A stretch of DNA of 64,000 bases from an uncultured Odoribacter sp. (GTDB lineage Bacteria; Bacteroidota; Bacteroidia; Bacteroidales; Marinifilaceae): NCBI GenBank assembly GCA_910588375.1, contig CAJUQA010000007.1, forward strand, positions 71,034-135,033, read 5' to 3'. This document shows positions 52,713 to 61,040 of this stretch, piece after piece. How positions within the stretch are numbered: position 1 is the stretch's first letter; each line of letters starts with the position of its first letter. The notes beneath the pieces are model-generated. The model was not told the DNA's origin and searched no databases. It saw only the letters and a list, made by a program, of their open reading frames with translations. The position numbers and the translations under genes were made by a program.

Positions 52713-53393
52713 TTAGTGGATATCGTACTTATTAAATTCACCCTGACTGACGATGGTATCCGTATTCCACAAGGCAATATACGATTTTTCCGCTTTTATC
52801 TGTAAATAACGGGCCGATTTAACACCCACGGAAGAGTAAGCGGAACGCACGTTTGCCTTTTCGCAATTACGAATCTCCAGTTTTCCGTAGGATACATTGA
52901 AAAACAATTCGGCATCGGGCAGGGAAGAAACACTGTCCGCCTGAATGTTTCCATACACGGCAGTAAGACTCAACGGCAATTGCGCATGGTATTCGGGAAG
53001 ACGGACATTCCCGAAGCGATTCAGGAGCTCCAAGGTTATCCGCTGAGGCACCCATACATTTATTTCGGCTTTCAAATCCGCTTCCCGGTTAAAACCGGAG
53101 GCTATTTCCAGATAAAGTTTCCAAATATCCGACCACGCATCGAGACGAAATCCCAAATGCTCCGCCAAGTCTTCTTTTTCCCACTCTTCCACGTTTTTTA
53201 CCCGGAAAGAGGCTTCAACCAAAATACTGTCTTTCTCCCACTGTTTTAAAACCACCTGCCCGAATCTGAAATCCATCAGACAGTTCGTCCCCGCCTCCAC
53301 AGCATACATTTGCCTCACATATTTCACATAATCGCCGGCATATCCCTTGCCTATCCCCAAAATTCCGAACAGAAAGAAAACCAAATATCTCAC
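52713..53393 (-). CDS. Exported DUF4097-like putative adhesin
   Basis: A 226-aa protein with signal peptide MRYLVFFLFGILGIGKGYA. The rest is a run of short beta-strand repeats with INVWVPQRITLELLNRFGNV and FNVSYGKLEIRNCEKANVRS, the pattern of auto-transporter-like DUF4097 beta-helix proteins. Localisation is extracytoplasmic; the function is unknown. It lies 36 bp after lepB on the same strand and is probably the last gene of dapB-lepB. Confidence 0.7.
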   Translation of the reverse strand: MRYLVFFLFGILGIGKGYAGDYVKYVRQMYAVEAGTNCLMDFRFGQVVLKQWEKDSILVEASFRVKNVEEWEKEDLAEHLGFRLDAWSDIWKLYLEIASGFNREADLKAEINVWVPQRITLELLNRFGNVRLPEYHAQLPLSLTAVYGNIQADSVSSLPDAELFFNVSYGKLEIRNCEKANVRSAYSSVGVKSARYLQIKAEKSYIALWNTDTIVSQGEFNKYDIH

Positions 53394-53429
53394 GCCGTCT
53401 CCTTATAAAATGTTACCCGCCGTCCGGAT

Positions 53430-54821
53430 TCAATGCACGAATCTGAACATTCGTTTCCAACGTATTTTACTCAAAAACGATTTGTCTTTATCCAACGATA
53501 ACCAAATGAAATAAGCTTTCCCCACGATATGGTCTTCCGGAACGAATCCCCAGAAACGGGAATCGGCGGAACGGTGACGGTTATCCCCCATCATCCAATA
53601 GTAATCCATCTGAAAGGTATAATCCTTTGCCGGCTGCTCATTGATATAAATCACGGAATCCCTCACGTCCAGTTTATTCCCTTCATACACAGAGATTATC
53701 CGCTCATACAAAGGCAAAACATCCAATGACAGCTCCACGTTATCACCTTTCTTAGGAATATACAAAGGACCGAAGTTATCGACGCTCCACGGATAACGGA
53801 CAGGGTCAAAAGGAAATATCTCCGGATTTATTCCCGCATCCACATTTCTTCTGATTTCTTTCACATTGGGATAAGCTTTCAGTTTTTCCACCATCTCCCC
53901 CGTCAACGGGAAAACATATTCGGTGGAAGAAATCATCCCCATATCGTCAAAGGAAATACCGATATCTTCTTTCAATTTCTTTTTATTCAGAGGTGTCCCG
54001 TTTGTACGTACCACATAATCATATTGGAGATTTTCCGGATTTTCCGCAGGCATCCCGTTTACAAACAATTGCCCTTCGCGCAATTCTATCGTATCGCCCG
54101 GCATTCCTACACCTCTTTTAATATAATTCTCCCGCTTATCCACCGGACGCGAAATGATTTCCAAACGCTGCTTCATCAACTCTTTTACTTTCGTCTCCGC
54201 TTCCTGCCGTGTCATGTTTATCCCCCGGCTCTGTTCCGCCTGCTGATAACTCCGGGCATTGGAACGTACCTGGGAATAATAATCCGGATTTTCATTGCCG
54301 ACAATCACCGTATCTCCCGTCGGGAAATTGAATACGATAATATCATTCCTTTTGATGCGGGAAGTCCCGGCAATCCGTTTGTAAGGCCATTTGATTGCTT
54401 CCGAATAAGCTTTTGCACTCCGGGTAAAAGGCAAAGTGTGATGGGTAAAAGGCACCGCCAAAGGAGTGTTGGGTAATTTGGGACCATATGCCACCTTGCT
54501 CACAAAGAGATAATCTCCGACCAACATGGATTTCTCCATCGAAGAGGTGGGAATTGTATAAGCTTCAAAAAGAAACATACGTATCAATGTCGCCGCCACC
54601 ACGGCAAAAATCAAGGCATCGATCCATTCCACCACCTTTGTCTGCTTCTCCACGCCTTTCTTCTTCCAAAAAGCCCAATGTACTTTTTGGGATATATATA
54701 TATCGTAAATCACAGGCACAAGAAGCAGTAACCACCAACTCCCGACCCATAACGTCCACAACAGATAGACAACTACGACTATTCCGAATTTCAACCACTT
54801 ATTTCTTAATATCTCTCTCAT
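53430..54821 (-). CDS. lepB: Signal peptidase I
   Basis: Removes signal peptides from exported proteins. It has 463 aa, longer than E. coli LepB. Two transmembrane helices (about 11-37 and 66-85) precede the catalytic S94 in IPTSSMEKSML. The general-base lysine is K235 in ENYIKRGVGMPGD, followed by the signature MMGDNRHRSADSRFWGFVP. The stretch between Ser and Lys is expanded by a charged segment, and another insertion follows K235, as in other Bacteroidales. It lies 29 bp after dapB. Confidence 0.96.
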   Translation of the reverse strand: MREILRNKWLKFGIVVVVYLLWTLWVGSWWLLLLVPVIYDIYISQKVHWAFWKKKGVEKQTKVVEWIDALIFAVVAATLIRMFLFEAYTIPTSSMEKSMLVGDYLFVSKVAYGPKLPNTPLAVPFTHHTLPFTRSAKAYSEAIKWPYKRIAGTSRIKRNDIIVFNFPTGDTVIVGNENPDYYSQVRSNARSYQQAEQSRGINMTRQEAETKVKELMKQRLEIISRPVDKRENYIKRGVGMPGDTIELREGQLFVNGMPAENPENLQYDYVVRTNGTPLNKKKLKEDIGISFDDMGMISSTEYVFPLTGEMVEKLKAYPNVKEIRRNVDAGINPEIFPFDPVRYPWSVDNFGPLYIPKKGDNVELSLDVLPLYERIISVYEGNKLDVRDSVIYINEQPAKDYTFQMDYYWMMGDNRHRSADSRFWGFVPEDHIVGKAYFIWLSLDKDKSFLSKIRWKRMFRFVH

Positions 54822-54850
54822 AGCATTTCATTCCGACAAAACCGTCCGGT

Positions 54851-55573
54851 TTATATTTTCAACATATCTTTCATGCCCAATATTCCTTTCTTTCCCTGCA
54901 TAAATTCAGCCGCCAGGACCGCACCATAGGCAAAACCTTCCCGCGAAAAAGCCGAATGACAGATCTGAATCTGGTCTACTTCCGACTTATAGAGCACCGT
55001 ATGTATGCCAGGTACTTCTCCCTCCCGTTTGGCCGTGACAGGAATCACATCTTCGGGCAACGGGATTTCATGCGCCAGTTCCCACGATTTATAAGCCGGA
55101 TGATGATCCAAAATTCCCTGCGCCAAGGTAATAGCCGTACCGCTGGGAGCATCCAATTTATGAATATGGTGGGTCTCCTCGATATAGACTTTATAATCGT
55201 TAAAACCTCCCATCAGGCGAGCCAGATAAGCATTTAACTGAAAAAACAGGTTCACTCCCACACTAAAATTGGAAGCATAGAAAAATCCGCACCCTTTTTG
55301 CCCGCAATATTCAACAACCTCCTGCCACTGTTCCAGCCATCCGGTAGTACCGGAAACCACTGTCACCCCATTGTTGAAACACCATTTGTAATTTTCGACA
55401 GCCACCGACGGCGCAGAAAAATCAATAGCGACCTCCGCTTCCCTCAATTGTGCATCCGTCACCTTGTCCCGATTCCCGATGTCCACTTTCAATACAATCT
55501 GATGTCCCCTCTCCACGGCTATCCGCTCTATCGTCTTTCCCATCCGGCCATATCCCAGCAGTGCTATTTTCAT
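54851..55573 (-). CDS. dapB: 4-hydroxy-tetrahydrodipicolinate reductase
   Basis: A step in lysine and meso-diaminopimelate synthesis for peptidoglycan. The 240-aa protein has the nucleotide-binding LLGYGRMGKTIE, VSGTTGW, ASNFSVGVNLFF and the substrate motif EETHHIHKLDAPSGTA. It is shorter than the E. coli enzyme but complete. It heads the dapB-lepB-adhesin operon from a TAACTTTG element upstream. Confidence 0.96.
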   Translation of the reverse strand: MKIALLGYGRMGKTIERIAVERGHQIVLKVDIGNRDKVTDAQLREAEVAIDFSAPSVAVENYKWCFNNGVTVVSGTTGWLEQWQEVVEYCGQKGCGFFYASNFSVGVNLFFQLNAYLARLMGGFNDYKVYIEETHHIHKLDAPSGTAITLAQGILDHHPAYKSWELAHEIPLPEDVIPVTAKREGEVPGIHTVLYKSEVDQIQICHSAFSREGFAYGAVLAAEFMQGKKGILGMKDMLKI

Positions 55574-55616
55574 ATATCGTTTTTTCTAAAAAAGGAAACA
55601 AACTCATCGTGTCACG

Positions 55617-55624
55617 CAAAGTTA
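55617..55624 (-). promoter_or_regulatory. -7 element for dapB-lepB
   Basis: TAACTTTG on the minus strand is an exact TAnnTTTG match, about 44 bp upstream of the dapB ATG. The -33 zone falls in the rplT terminator hairpin. Confidence 0.55.
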
Positions 55625-55639
55625 ATACTAATTTAATAA

Positions 55640-55665
55640 AAAAGGCTGTCTCACGACAGCCTTTT
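55640..55665 (-). terminator. Terminator of thrS-infC-rpmI-rplT
   Basis: A perfect 11-bp stem (55640-55650 with 55655-55665) with a TCAC loop; on the minus strand it is followed by TTTTTT. It lies 20 bp past the rplT stop. Confidence 0.85.
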
Positions 55666-55684
55666 CAGCGATATTTCTTTATAA

Positions 55685-56041
55685 TTACTTTGCAAGCTCT
55701 TTTACTTTCGCAACGACAGCTTTGAAAGCATCAGCATGATTCATGGCCAAGTCAGCCAATACCTTCCGGTTGATATCAATTTCAGCTTTATGAACCAGGC
55801 CCATAAATTTGGAATATGACAATCCTTCCAACCGAACGGCAGCATTAATTCTCTGAATCCACAATGCCCGAAATTCGGATTTCTTTTTCCGTCTGTCACG
55901 GAACGCATATGTCAAACCTTTTTCATATGTGTTTTTAGCAACCGTCCAGACATTTTTTCTGGCACCAAAGTTACCTTTGGTCTGTTTTAAAACCTTTTTT
56001 CTACGTGCTCTTGAAGCAACTGCATTTTTAGCTCTTGGCAT
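55685..56041 (-). CDS. rplT: 50S ribosomal protein L20
   Basis: A 118-aa protein with the N-terminal rRNA-binding tail MPRAKNAVASRARRKKVLKQ and FRALWIQRINAAVRLEGLSY. It is needed for early large-subunit assembly. It is the last gene of the conserved thrS-infC-rpmI-rplT cluster. In other bacteria L20 represses its own operon; no clear leader target is visible here. Confidence 0.98.
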   Translation of the reverse strand: MPRAKNAVASRARRKKVLKQTKGNFGARKNVWTVAKNTYEKGLTYAFRDRRKKKSEFRALWIQRINAAVRLEGLSYSKFMGLVHKAEIDINRKVLADLAMNHADAFKAVVAKVKELAK

Positions 56042-56129
56042 AATTTTTCGTTTTTTGAATGTTAGCGTTCCGTTTTACCGAAAACTTATCTGGCATAACA
56101 TTCCGGTTAATACACTTTTTTGTTTCTTA

Positions 56130-56324
56130 TTACATTACCAACATTTTTCTCACGGCATTCAGATTAGCGTGATCCACGGTGGTAGAATGAGTAAGATTTC
56201 TTTTTTGTTTGGTTGTTTTCTTCGTCAAAATATGACTTTTGAAAGCATGTTTTCTTTTAATCTTTCCCGTAGCAGTCAAAGTAAATCTTTTCTTTGCGCT
56301 ACTCACTGATTTCATTTTTGGCAT
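56130..56324 (-). CDS. rpmI: 50S ribosomal protein L35
   Basis: A 64-aa basic protein MPKMKSVSSAKKRFTLTATG..., with KHAFKSHILTKKTTKQKRNL. It has the usual length and position between infC and rplT. Gaps are 61 and 88 bp. Confidence 0.97.
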   Translation of the reverse strand: MPKMKSVSSAKKRFTLTATGKIKRKHAFKSHILTKKTTKQKRNLTHSTTVDHANLNAVRKMLVM

Positions 56325-56385
56325 CTTCTCGTAATTTAATTGTGTTCAGAAAATATGTAATTATAATATCGCTTCTCCTTATGTC

Positions 56386-56925
56386 TTATTTTTTAGGTGC
56401 CAATACAACAATCATTTTCTTCCCTTCCAATTTCGGTGCAGCTTCCACTTTCCCGTAATCTTCCAGTTCGGAAATAAAACGATTCAGAATATCGGATCCC
56501 TGGTCTTTAAACAGGATTGAACGCCCTTTGAAAAATACATAGGCTCTTACCTTCGCTCCCTCTTCCAGAAATTCTTTCGCATGTTTCAATTTAAAATTAA
56601 AATCATGTTCATCCGTCTGCGGACCGAAACGAATCTCCTTAATCACCACCTTCACACTCTTGGCCTTGATTTCTTTCTGTTTCTTCTTTAACTGATACAG
56701 AAACTTGCTGTAATCAATAATGCGGCATACGGGGGGATCCGCATTCGGTGAGATTTCCACCAAATCGGCTCCGGCTGCATCCGCCATCGCCAATGCCTCA
56801 CGTAAGGGATAAACGCCCGCTTCGATATCTTCACCGACGACCCTTACCATATTTGCCCTAATCAGCTCATTGATTCTATGTTGCGGTTCTTTTCTGACCG
56901 GATTGCGTGAGCCTCTGAATTCCAT
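56386..56925 (-). CDS. infC: Translation initiation factor IF-3
   Basis: A 179-aa factor that binds the 30S subunit and checks the start codon. N-terminal motif HRINELIRANMVRVVGEDIE, linker with YSKFLYQLKKKQKEIKAK, and C-terminal VVIKEIRFGPQTDEHDFNFK. It starts with ATG, unlike the AUU start of E. coli infC. A small basic extension (MEFRGSRNPVRKEP) precedes the core. It lies 35 bp after thrS. Confidence 0.97.
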   Translation of the reverse strand: MEFRGSRNPVRKEPQHRINELIRANMVRVVGEDIEAGVYPLREALAMADAAGADLVEISPNADPPVCRIIDYSKFLYQLKKKQKEIKAKSVKVVIKEIRFGPQTDEHDFNFKLKHAKEFLEEGAKVRAYVFFKGRSILFKDQGSDILNRFISELEDYGKVEAAPKLEGKKMIVVLAPKK

Positions 56926-56960
56926 TCTCGTTGCTATATTAAATCCTCCTTAATTAGTTA

Positions 56961-58913
56961 TTATTCATTATAAATGGACTTCAACTGTTCGTCCACCTCT
57001 TTATGTATCATTTCGATAAACTCATCTACCGTCATAGAACCCATGTCTCCTTGCCCCTGACGACGGACAGACACCCGTTTTTCCTTCGCTTCATTTTCTC
57101 CGACTACTAACAAATACGGTATCTTTTTCAATTCGTTATCCCGGATTTTACGCCCGATTTTTTCGTTACGGTCGTCTAAAACGGTGCGAATATCGGAATT
57201 ATTTAACAAATTCAAAACATTTTGGGCATATTCATTCGATTTTTCACTGACAGTCATGACCACTACCTGGTCCGGAGTCAGCCACAAGGGGAATTTTCCG
57301 CCCGTGTGTTCAATCAAAACGGCTACAAAACGTTCCATACTGCCGAACGGGGCACGGTGAATCATCACCGGACGGTGTTTCTGGTTATCGGCTCCCGTAT
57401 ATTCCAATTGGAAACGCTCCGGCAGGTTATAGTCCACCTGTATCGTCCCCAACTGCCATTTGCGACCGATGGCATCTTTCACCATGAAATCCAGTTTCGG
57501 ACCGTAAAAGGCTGCTTCGCCCAATTCAACGGTTGTCTTCAAACCTTTCTCTTCTGCCGCTTCGATAATCGCCCGCTCTGCCTTTTCCCAGTTTTCGTCC
57601 GTACCGATGTATTTATCCTTGTCGTTCGGGTCCCTTAAAGACACCTGTGCCGTAAATTCCGTGAAATTCAATGCTTTGAAGATAATAAAAATAATATCAA
57701 TTACCTTCATGAACTCCTCTTTCAACTGATCCGGCGTACAAAACAGGTGGGCATCATCCTGCGTAAATCCGCGCACCCTTGTCAATCCGTGCAATTCCCC
57801 GCTTTGCTCGTACCGATACACCGTACCGAACTCCGCAAAACGCAAAGGCAGGTCTTTATATGAACGGGGTTTGAATTTGTAAATCTCACAATGGTGGGGA
57901 CAGTTCATCGGTTTCAGCATAAACTCCTCTCCTTCCTGGGGAGTCGTTATCACCTGGAAACTGTCTTTTCCATACTTCTGGTAATGCCCGGAAGTTTTAT
58001 ACAGATTCACATTCCCGATATGCGGAGTAATCACTTGCTGGTAGCCGTATTTCTTTTGCACCTTTCTCAGGAATGCTTCCAGACGGTCCCTCAACATCGC
58101 CCCTTTCGGCAACCACAAAGGAAGACCGGCACCCACTTCCTGTGAAAAAGCGAACAGTTCCATTTCTTTCCCCACCTTCCGATGGTCCCGCTGTTTGGCT
58201 TCTTCCATCAATACCAGCCATTCATCCAGCATCTTCTGTTTCGGGAAAGTAATACCGTAAATACGGGTAAGCATCTTGTTATGCTCATTCCCCCGCCAAT
58301 AAGCTCCGGCCAGACTGGTCAGCTTGATAGCCTTGATATAGGACGTATCGGGAAGATGCGGTCCACGGCACAAATCCGTAAACGTTCCCTGTTTATAATA
58401 GGTAATCTTACCGTCTTCCAAATCGTTGATTAATTCAACCTTGTAGTTTTCATGAATGGAATTGAAATGCTCCAGCGCCTCCTTCTTGCTCACGTCAATG
58501 CGGGCAAACACCTGTTTCTCACGCGCCAGTTCCAACATCTTTTTCTCTACAATCTCCAAATCCTTGTCTGTCAGGACCACGCCTTCACCCGGTTCCACAT
58601 CATAATAGAATCCGTTTTCAATCGCCGGTCCGATACCGAATTTCGTATTCGGATATAATTGTTGCAAAGCCTCCGCCATCAAGTGAGCCGATGAATGCCA
58701 GAAAGCATGCCGTCCTTCTTCATCTTCCCAGGTAAATAATTTGATTTCCGCATCATAAGGAATTCCGCGGGTCAAATCCCATGTCTCACCGTTAACGGAA
58801 ACCGCCAATACCTCCTTAGCCAGTTTCGGGCTAATGGACTGCGCAATATCAAGCCCGGTCACCCCCGACTCGAATTCCTTGATACTTCCATCAGGAAATG
58901 TAATCTTTACCAT
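56961..58913 (-). CDS. thrS: Threonine-tRNA ligase
   Basis: A 650-aa class II synthetase: a TGS domain (ITFPDGSIKEFESGVTG), an editing domain with HSSAHLMAEAL, and the catalytic core with the zinc cysteine in MNCPHHCEIY, FAEFGTVYRYEQSGELHGLT (motif 2) and VIHRAPFGS-like MIHRAPFGSMERF (motif 3), then an anticodon-binding domain. First gene of the thrS-infC-rpmI-rplT operon. Confidence 0.98.
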   Translation of the reverse strand: MVKITFPDGSIKEFESGVTGLDIAQSISPKLAKEVLAVSVNGETWDLTRGIPYDAEIKLFTWEDEEGRHAFWHSSAHLMAEALQQLYPNTKFGIGPAIENGFYYDVEPGEGVVLTDKDLEIVEKKMLELAREKQVFARIDVSKKEALEHFNSIHENYKVELINDLEDGKITYYKQGTFTDLCRGPHLPDTSYIKAIKLTSLAGAYWRGNEHNKMLTRIYGITFPKQKMLDEWLVLMEEAKQRDHRKVGKEMELFAFSQEVGAGLPLWLPKGAMLRDRLEAFLRKVQKKYGYQQVITPHIGNVNLYKTSGHYQKYGKDSFQVITTPQEGEEFMLKPMNCPHHCEIYKFKPRSYKDLPLRFAEFGTVYRYEQSGELHGLTRVRGFTQDDAHLFCTPDQLKEEFMKVIDIIFIIFKALNFTEFTAQVSLRDPNDKDKYIGTDENWEKAERAIIEAAEEKGLKTTVELGEAAFYGPKLDFMVKDAIGRKWQLGTIQVDYNLPERFQLEYTGADNQKHRPVMIHRAPFGSMERFVAVLIEHTGGKFPLWLTPDQVVVMTVSEKSNEYAQNVLNLLNNSDIRTVLDDRNEKIGRKIRDNELKKIPYLLVVGENEAKEKRVSVRRQGQGDMGSMTVDEFIEMIHKEVDEQLKSIYNE

Positions 58914-58953
58914 GATATTTCTTATAAGTTAGTAATTCTGCTTTTGTAATGTG

Positions 58954-58961
58954 CAAAGATA
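58954..58961 (-). promoter_or_regulatory. -7 element for the thrS operon
   Basis: TATCTTTG on the minus strand, exact TAnnTTTG, 40 bp upstream of the thrS ATG and just past the rex stop. Confidence 0.6.
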
Positions 58962-58972
58962 AGAAAAATTCT

Positions 58973-59614
58973 CTATTTCCGGTTATACAATTTATTAAAC
59001 AGAATAGCCAGATTCATATAAATAGTTGTATTTTGCACCACAATATGGGCAGGCACTTTAATCCGGGCGGGTGTAAAATTCCAAATAGCCTTGATTCCCC
59101 AGGCCACCATCAGATCCGCCACATTCTGCGCATGTTCCGCCGGAACGGTAATAATACCGATAACAATATTCCGCTCCGCCGCCATCGCCCGGAACTGGTC
59201 AATATGAAAAATCTCTATATCGTTGACTTTACTCCCTACTTTGGCTTTATCCACATCAAAAGCGGCTTCTATGCTAAGCCCGAAAGCCGACAAACCTTTG
59301 TCCTGCAACAAAGCGCATCCCAACGAACCCGCCCCCACCAGAAAAGCACTGTCCACCTTACTGAAGCCCAGAAAATCTTCCAATATCTCCACAAAACTGT
59401 CCACCTCATACCCGACCCTCGTCTTCCCGGTGATTCCCGTATGCGACAAATCCTTCGTCACCTGCGTCGAATCAATATCCATATATTCGGCAATCCGTGT
59501 CGACGATACATATTTTTCCCCTTGTTTCTGCAACGTCTTCACAAAAGACAGATAGGAAGGCATCCGTCTCAATACCGGCAACGGTACATTATTATCGGGC
59601 TTCATATTTTCCAT
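58973..59614 (-). CDS. rex: Redox-sensing transcriptional repressor Rex
   Basis: A 213-aa regulator from the ATG at 59614 (the ATG at 59605 is also possible). N-terminal winged helix with VSSTRIAEYMDIDSTQVTKD, then a Rossmann domain with FLVGAGSLGCALL and VPAEHAQNVADLMVAWGIKA. Rex binds DNA when NAD+ is high and releases it on NADH, controlling fermentation and respiration genes. The longer frame begins at the TTG of a -7 element (59630-59637) and is rejected. Confidence 0.95.
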   Translation of the reverse strand: MENMKPDNNVPLPVLRRMPSYLSFVKTLQKQGEKYVSSTRIAEYMDIDSTQVTKDLSHTGITGKTRVGYEVDSFVEILEDFLGFSKVDSAFLVGAGSLGCALLQDKGLSAFGLSIEAAFDVDKAKVGSKVNDIEIFHIDQFRAMAAERNIVIGIITVPAEHAQNVADLMVAWGIKAIWNFTPARIKVPAHIVVQNTTIYMNLAILFNKLYNRK

Positions 59615-59629
59615 TCTTTTTAGAACTGT

Positions 59630-59637
59630 CAAAGATA
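59630..59637 (-). promoter_or_regulatory. -7 element for rex
   Basis: TATCTTTG on the minus strand, exact TAnnTTTG, only 15 bp before the ATG at 59614, so the leader would be very short. Confidence 0.55.
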
Positions 59638-59720
59638 GAATTTTTTTCGCTCTCCTTACGAAAAATTTTCAATTTTCAATACCCGATACAATAACTTGCA
59701 GAATGGTGCTGTCTGCCATC

Positions 59721-60836
59721 TTAATCTTCAGCATTATTCAATTCTTCTTCAATCCCCTCGATAGTCGGCAGTGCTGACGCGACATCGTTAAACAATTTTT
59801 CTGTTTCGTATTGGGCTATACCCATAGGCTGGGTTATTCCTCTCAGGGCAAACTCAGCCTTTTTATTACTTTTACTACGGCATAGCAAAAGACCGATAGT
59901 CGGATTATCTTCCGGTGATTTTACATATTCGTCAACGGCTGAAATGTAAAAATTCAGTTTACTCACAAATTCTGGAATAAACTCGACAGCCTTGAGTTCG
60001 ACAACCACATAGCAATGCAGTTTCAGATGATACATCAGAATATCAATGTAATAATCATCACCATCAACCACCACATTATATTGTCTGCCGACATAGGCAA
60101 ATCCATGCCCCAATTCCAGCAAAAACTCGGTCATGCGCTCGGCAAGGCGATTTTCAATATCACGCTCATGCTGTAAAGCCACTGTTCCTATGAAACTAAA
60201 ATTATAAGGGTCTTTAAACGCATATTGTGCAAGATCCGATTGGTATTCGGGTAAAGTTATCGAAAAATTAGTGACGGCATTACCAACAGCGTTCATATAA
60301 CCGCTGTTGATTTTTGAAAGCATCACATCCCTGCTCCATCCATTGCGCGTTGTTTCAAGGATATAAAAGGCACGTTCCGCATTATTCTTAATTTTTGGCA
60401 ACATTGAGATGTGATGATACCAGCTTATGGTTGACAGCGGAATATCCACGTAATCCTTACCCTTTGCCAATTCTGCAAGTGCGGCTTGCGAAATTGGCTT
60501 GTCCTTAAATTCTGCAAGTGACACTTGCAGAATTGGGAAATCAGGATAACTTTCAGCAAAACGCCTCATATAATGAAGGTTTCTCACGGAATAGCCCTTA
60601 TCTTCAGGAAACTTTCGGGTTAAGTCTAATGATAACTGCTCTATGACCTGCGCACCCCAGGCAAGCTCCTTCTTCTTGCTTATAATATCTCTACCTATGC
60701 TCCAGTACAATGAAAGCATATCGGTATTCACATGGATTACCGCATTGAGTTTAGCATTTTCAATGAGCGTCACGATTTTCTTACGCCATTCAGCGTAGCC
60801 AAGCGGAAGGCTATGTGTGTCTAATTCTGATGTCAT
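59721..60836 (-). CDS. DUF1016/YhcG-type PD-(D/E)xK nuclease family protein
   Basis: A 371-aa protein with the DUF1016 N-terminal domain (HVNTDMLSLYWSIGRDI, AQVIEQLSLDL, GYSVRNLHYMRRF) and a C-terminal nuclease domain with the YIDILMYH...VVVELKAVEF D-ELK motif. The family is widespread, often in mobile or defence-related settings, with a predicted nuclease function. Residues near 100-126 hold a duplicated 13-residue motif encoded by a 39-bp tandem repeat. A 19-bp dyad lies upstream. A possible TAATTTTG -7 element ends only 4 bp before the ATG. No toxin, antitoxin or restriction gene is adjacent. Confidence 0.88.
   Translation of the reverse strand: MTSELDTHSLPLGYAEWRKKIVTLIENAKLNAVIHVNTDMLSLYWSIGRDIISKKKELAWGAQVIEQLSLDLTRKFPEDKGYSVRNLHYMRRFAESYPDFPILQVSLAEFKDKPISQAALAELAKGKDYVDIPLSTISWYHHISMLPKIKNNAERAFYILETTRNGWSRDVMLSKINSGYMNAVGNAVTNFSITLPEYQSDLAQYAFKDPYNFSFIGTVALQHERDIENRLAERMTEFLLELGHGFAYVGRQYNVVVDGDDYYIDILMYHLKLHCYVVVELKAVEFIPEFVSKLNFYISAVDEYVKSPEDNPTIGLLLCRSKSNKKAEFALRGITQPMGIAQYETEKLFNDVASALPTIEGIEEELNNAED
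60459..60536 (-). repeat. In-frame 39-bp tandem duplication with palindrome inside the DUF1016 gene
   Basis: On the minus strand the units run 60536-60498 and 60497-60459. They encode PILQVSLAEF and PISQAALAEL with short linkers. Unit 1 holds a perfect inverted repeat of two 13-base arms (60508-60520 and 60522-60534) around one base. Confidence 0.85.
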
Positions 60837-60891
60837 AATGCAAAATTACACATTTTCTTCCAACAATCGCCTAAATCCCCAATATTATGAT

Positions 60892-60910
60892 TAACTATTG
60901 CAAATAGTTA
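60892..60910. promoter_or_regulatory. 19-bp dyad upstream of the DUF1016 gene
   Basis: TAACTATTGCAAATAGTTA has perfect 8-bp arms around GCA, 56 bp upstream of the ATG at 60836. Candidate operator. Confidence 0.45.
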
Positions 60911-60943
60911 TGACACAAATATATTCAATATAAGAATGACTGA

Positions 60944-60998
60944 CAAAAACAGCATATAGACAAGTAATCGACTGCAACCCGTCTATATGCTGTTTTTG
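60944..60998 (-). terminator. Terminator of the SUMF1/glycine-rich gene
   Basis: A perfect 18-bp stem (60944-60961 with 60981-60998) with a 19-nt loop, 42 bp past the stop at 61041. Confidence 0.75.
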
Positions 60999-61040
60999 GA
61001 AACACTATCGTTTTTTATAATTTCTTAAACTCTCCTTATT

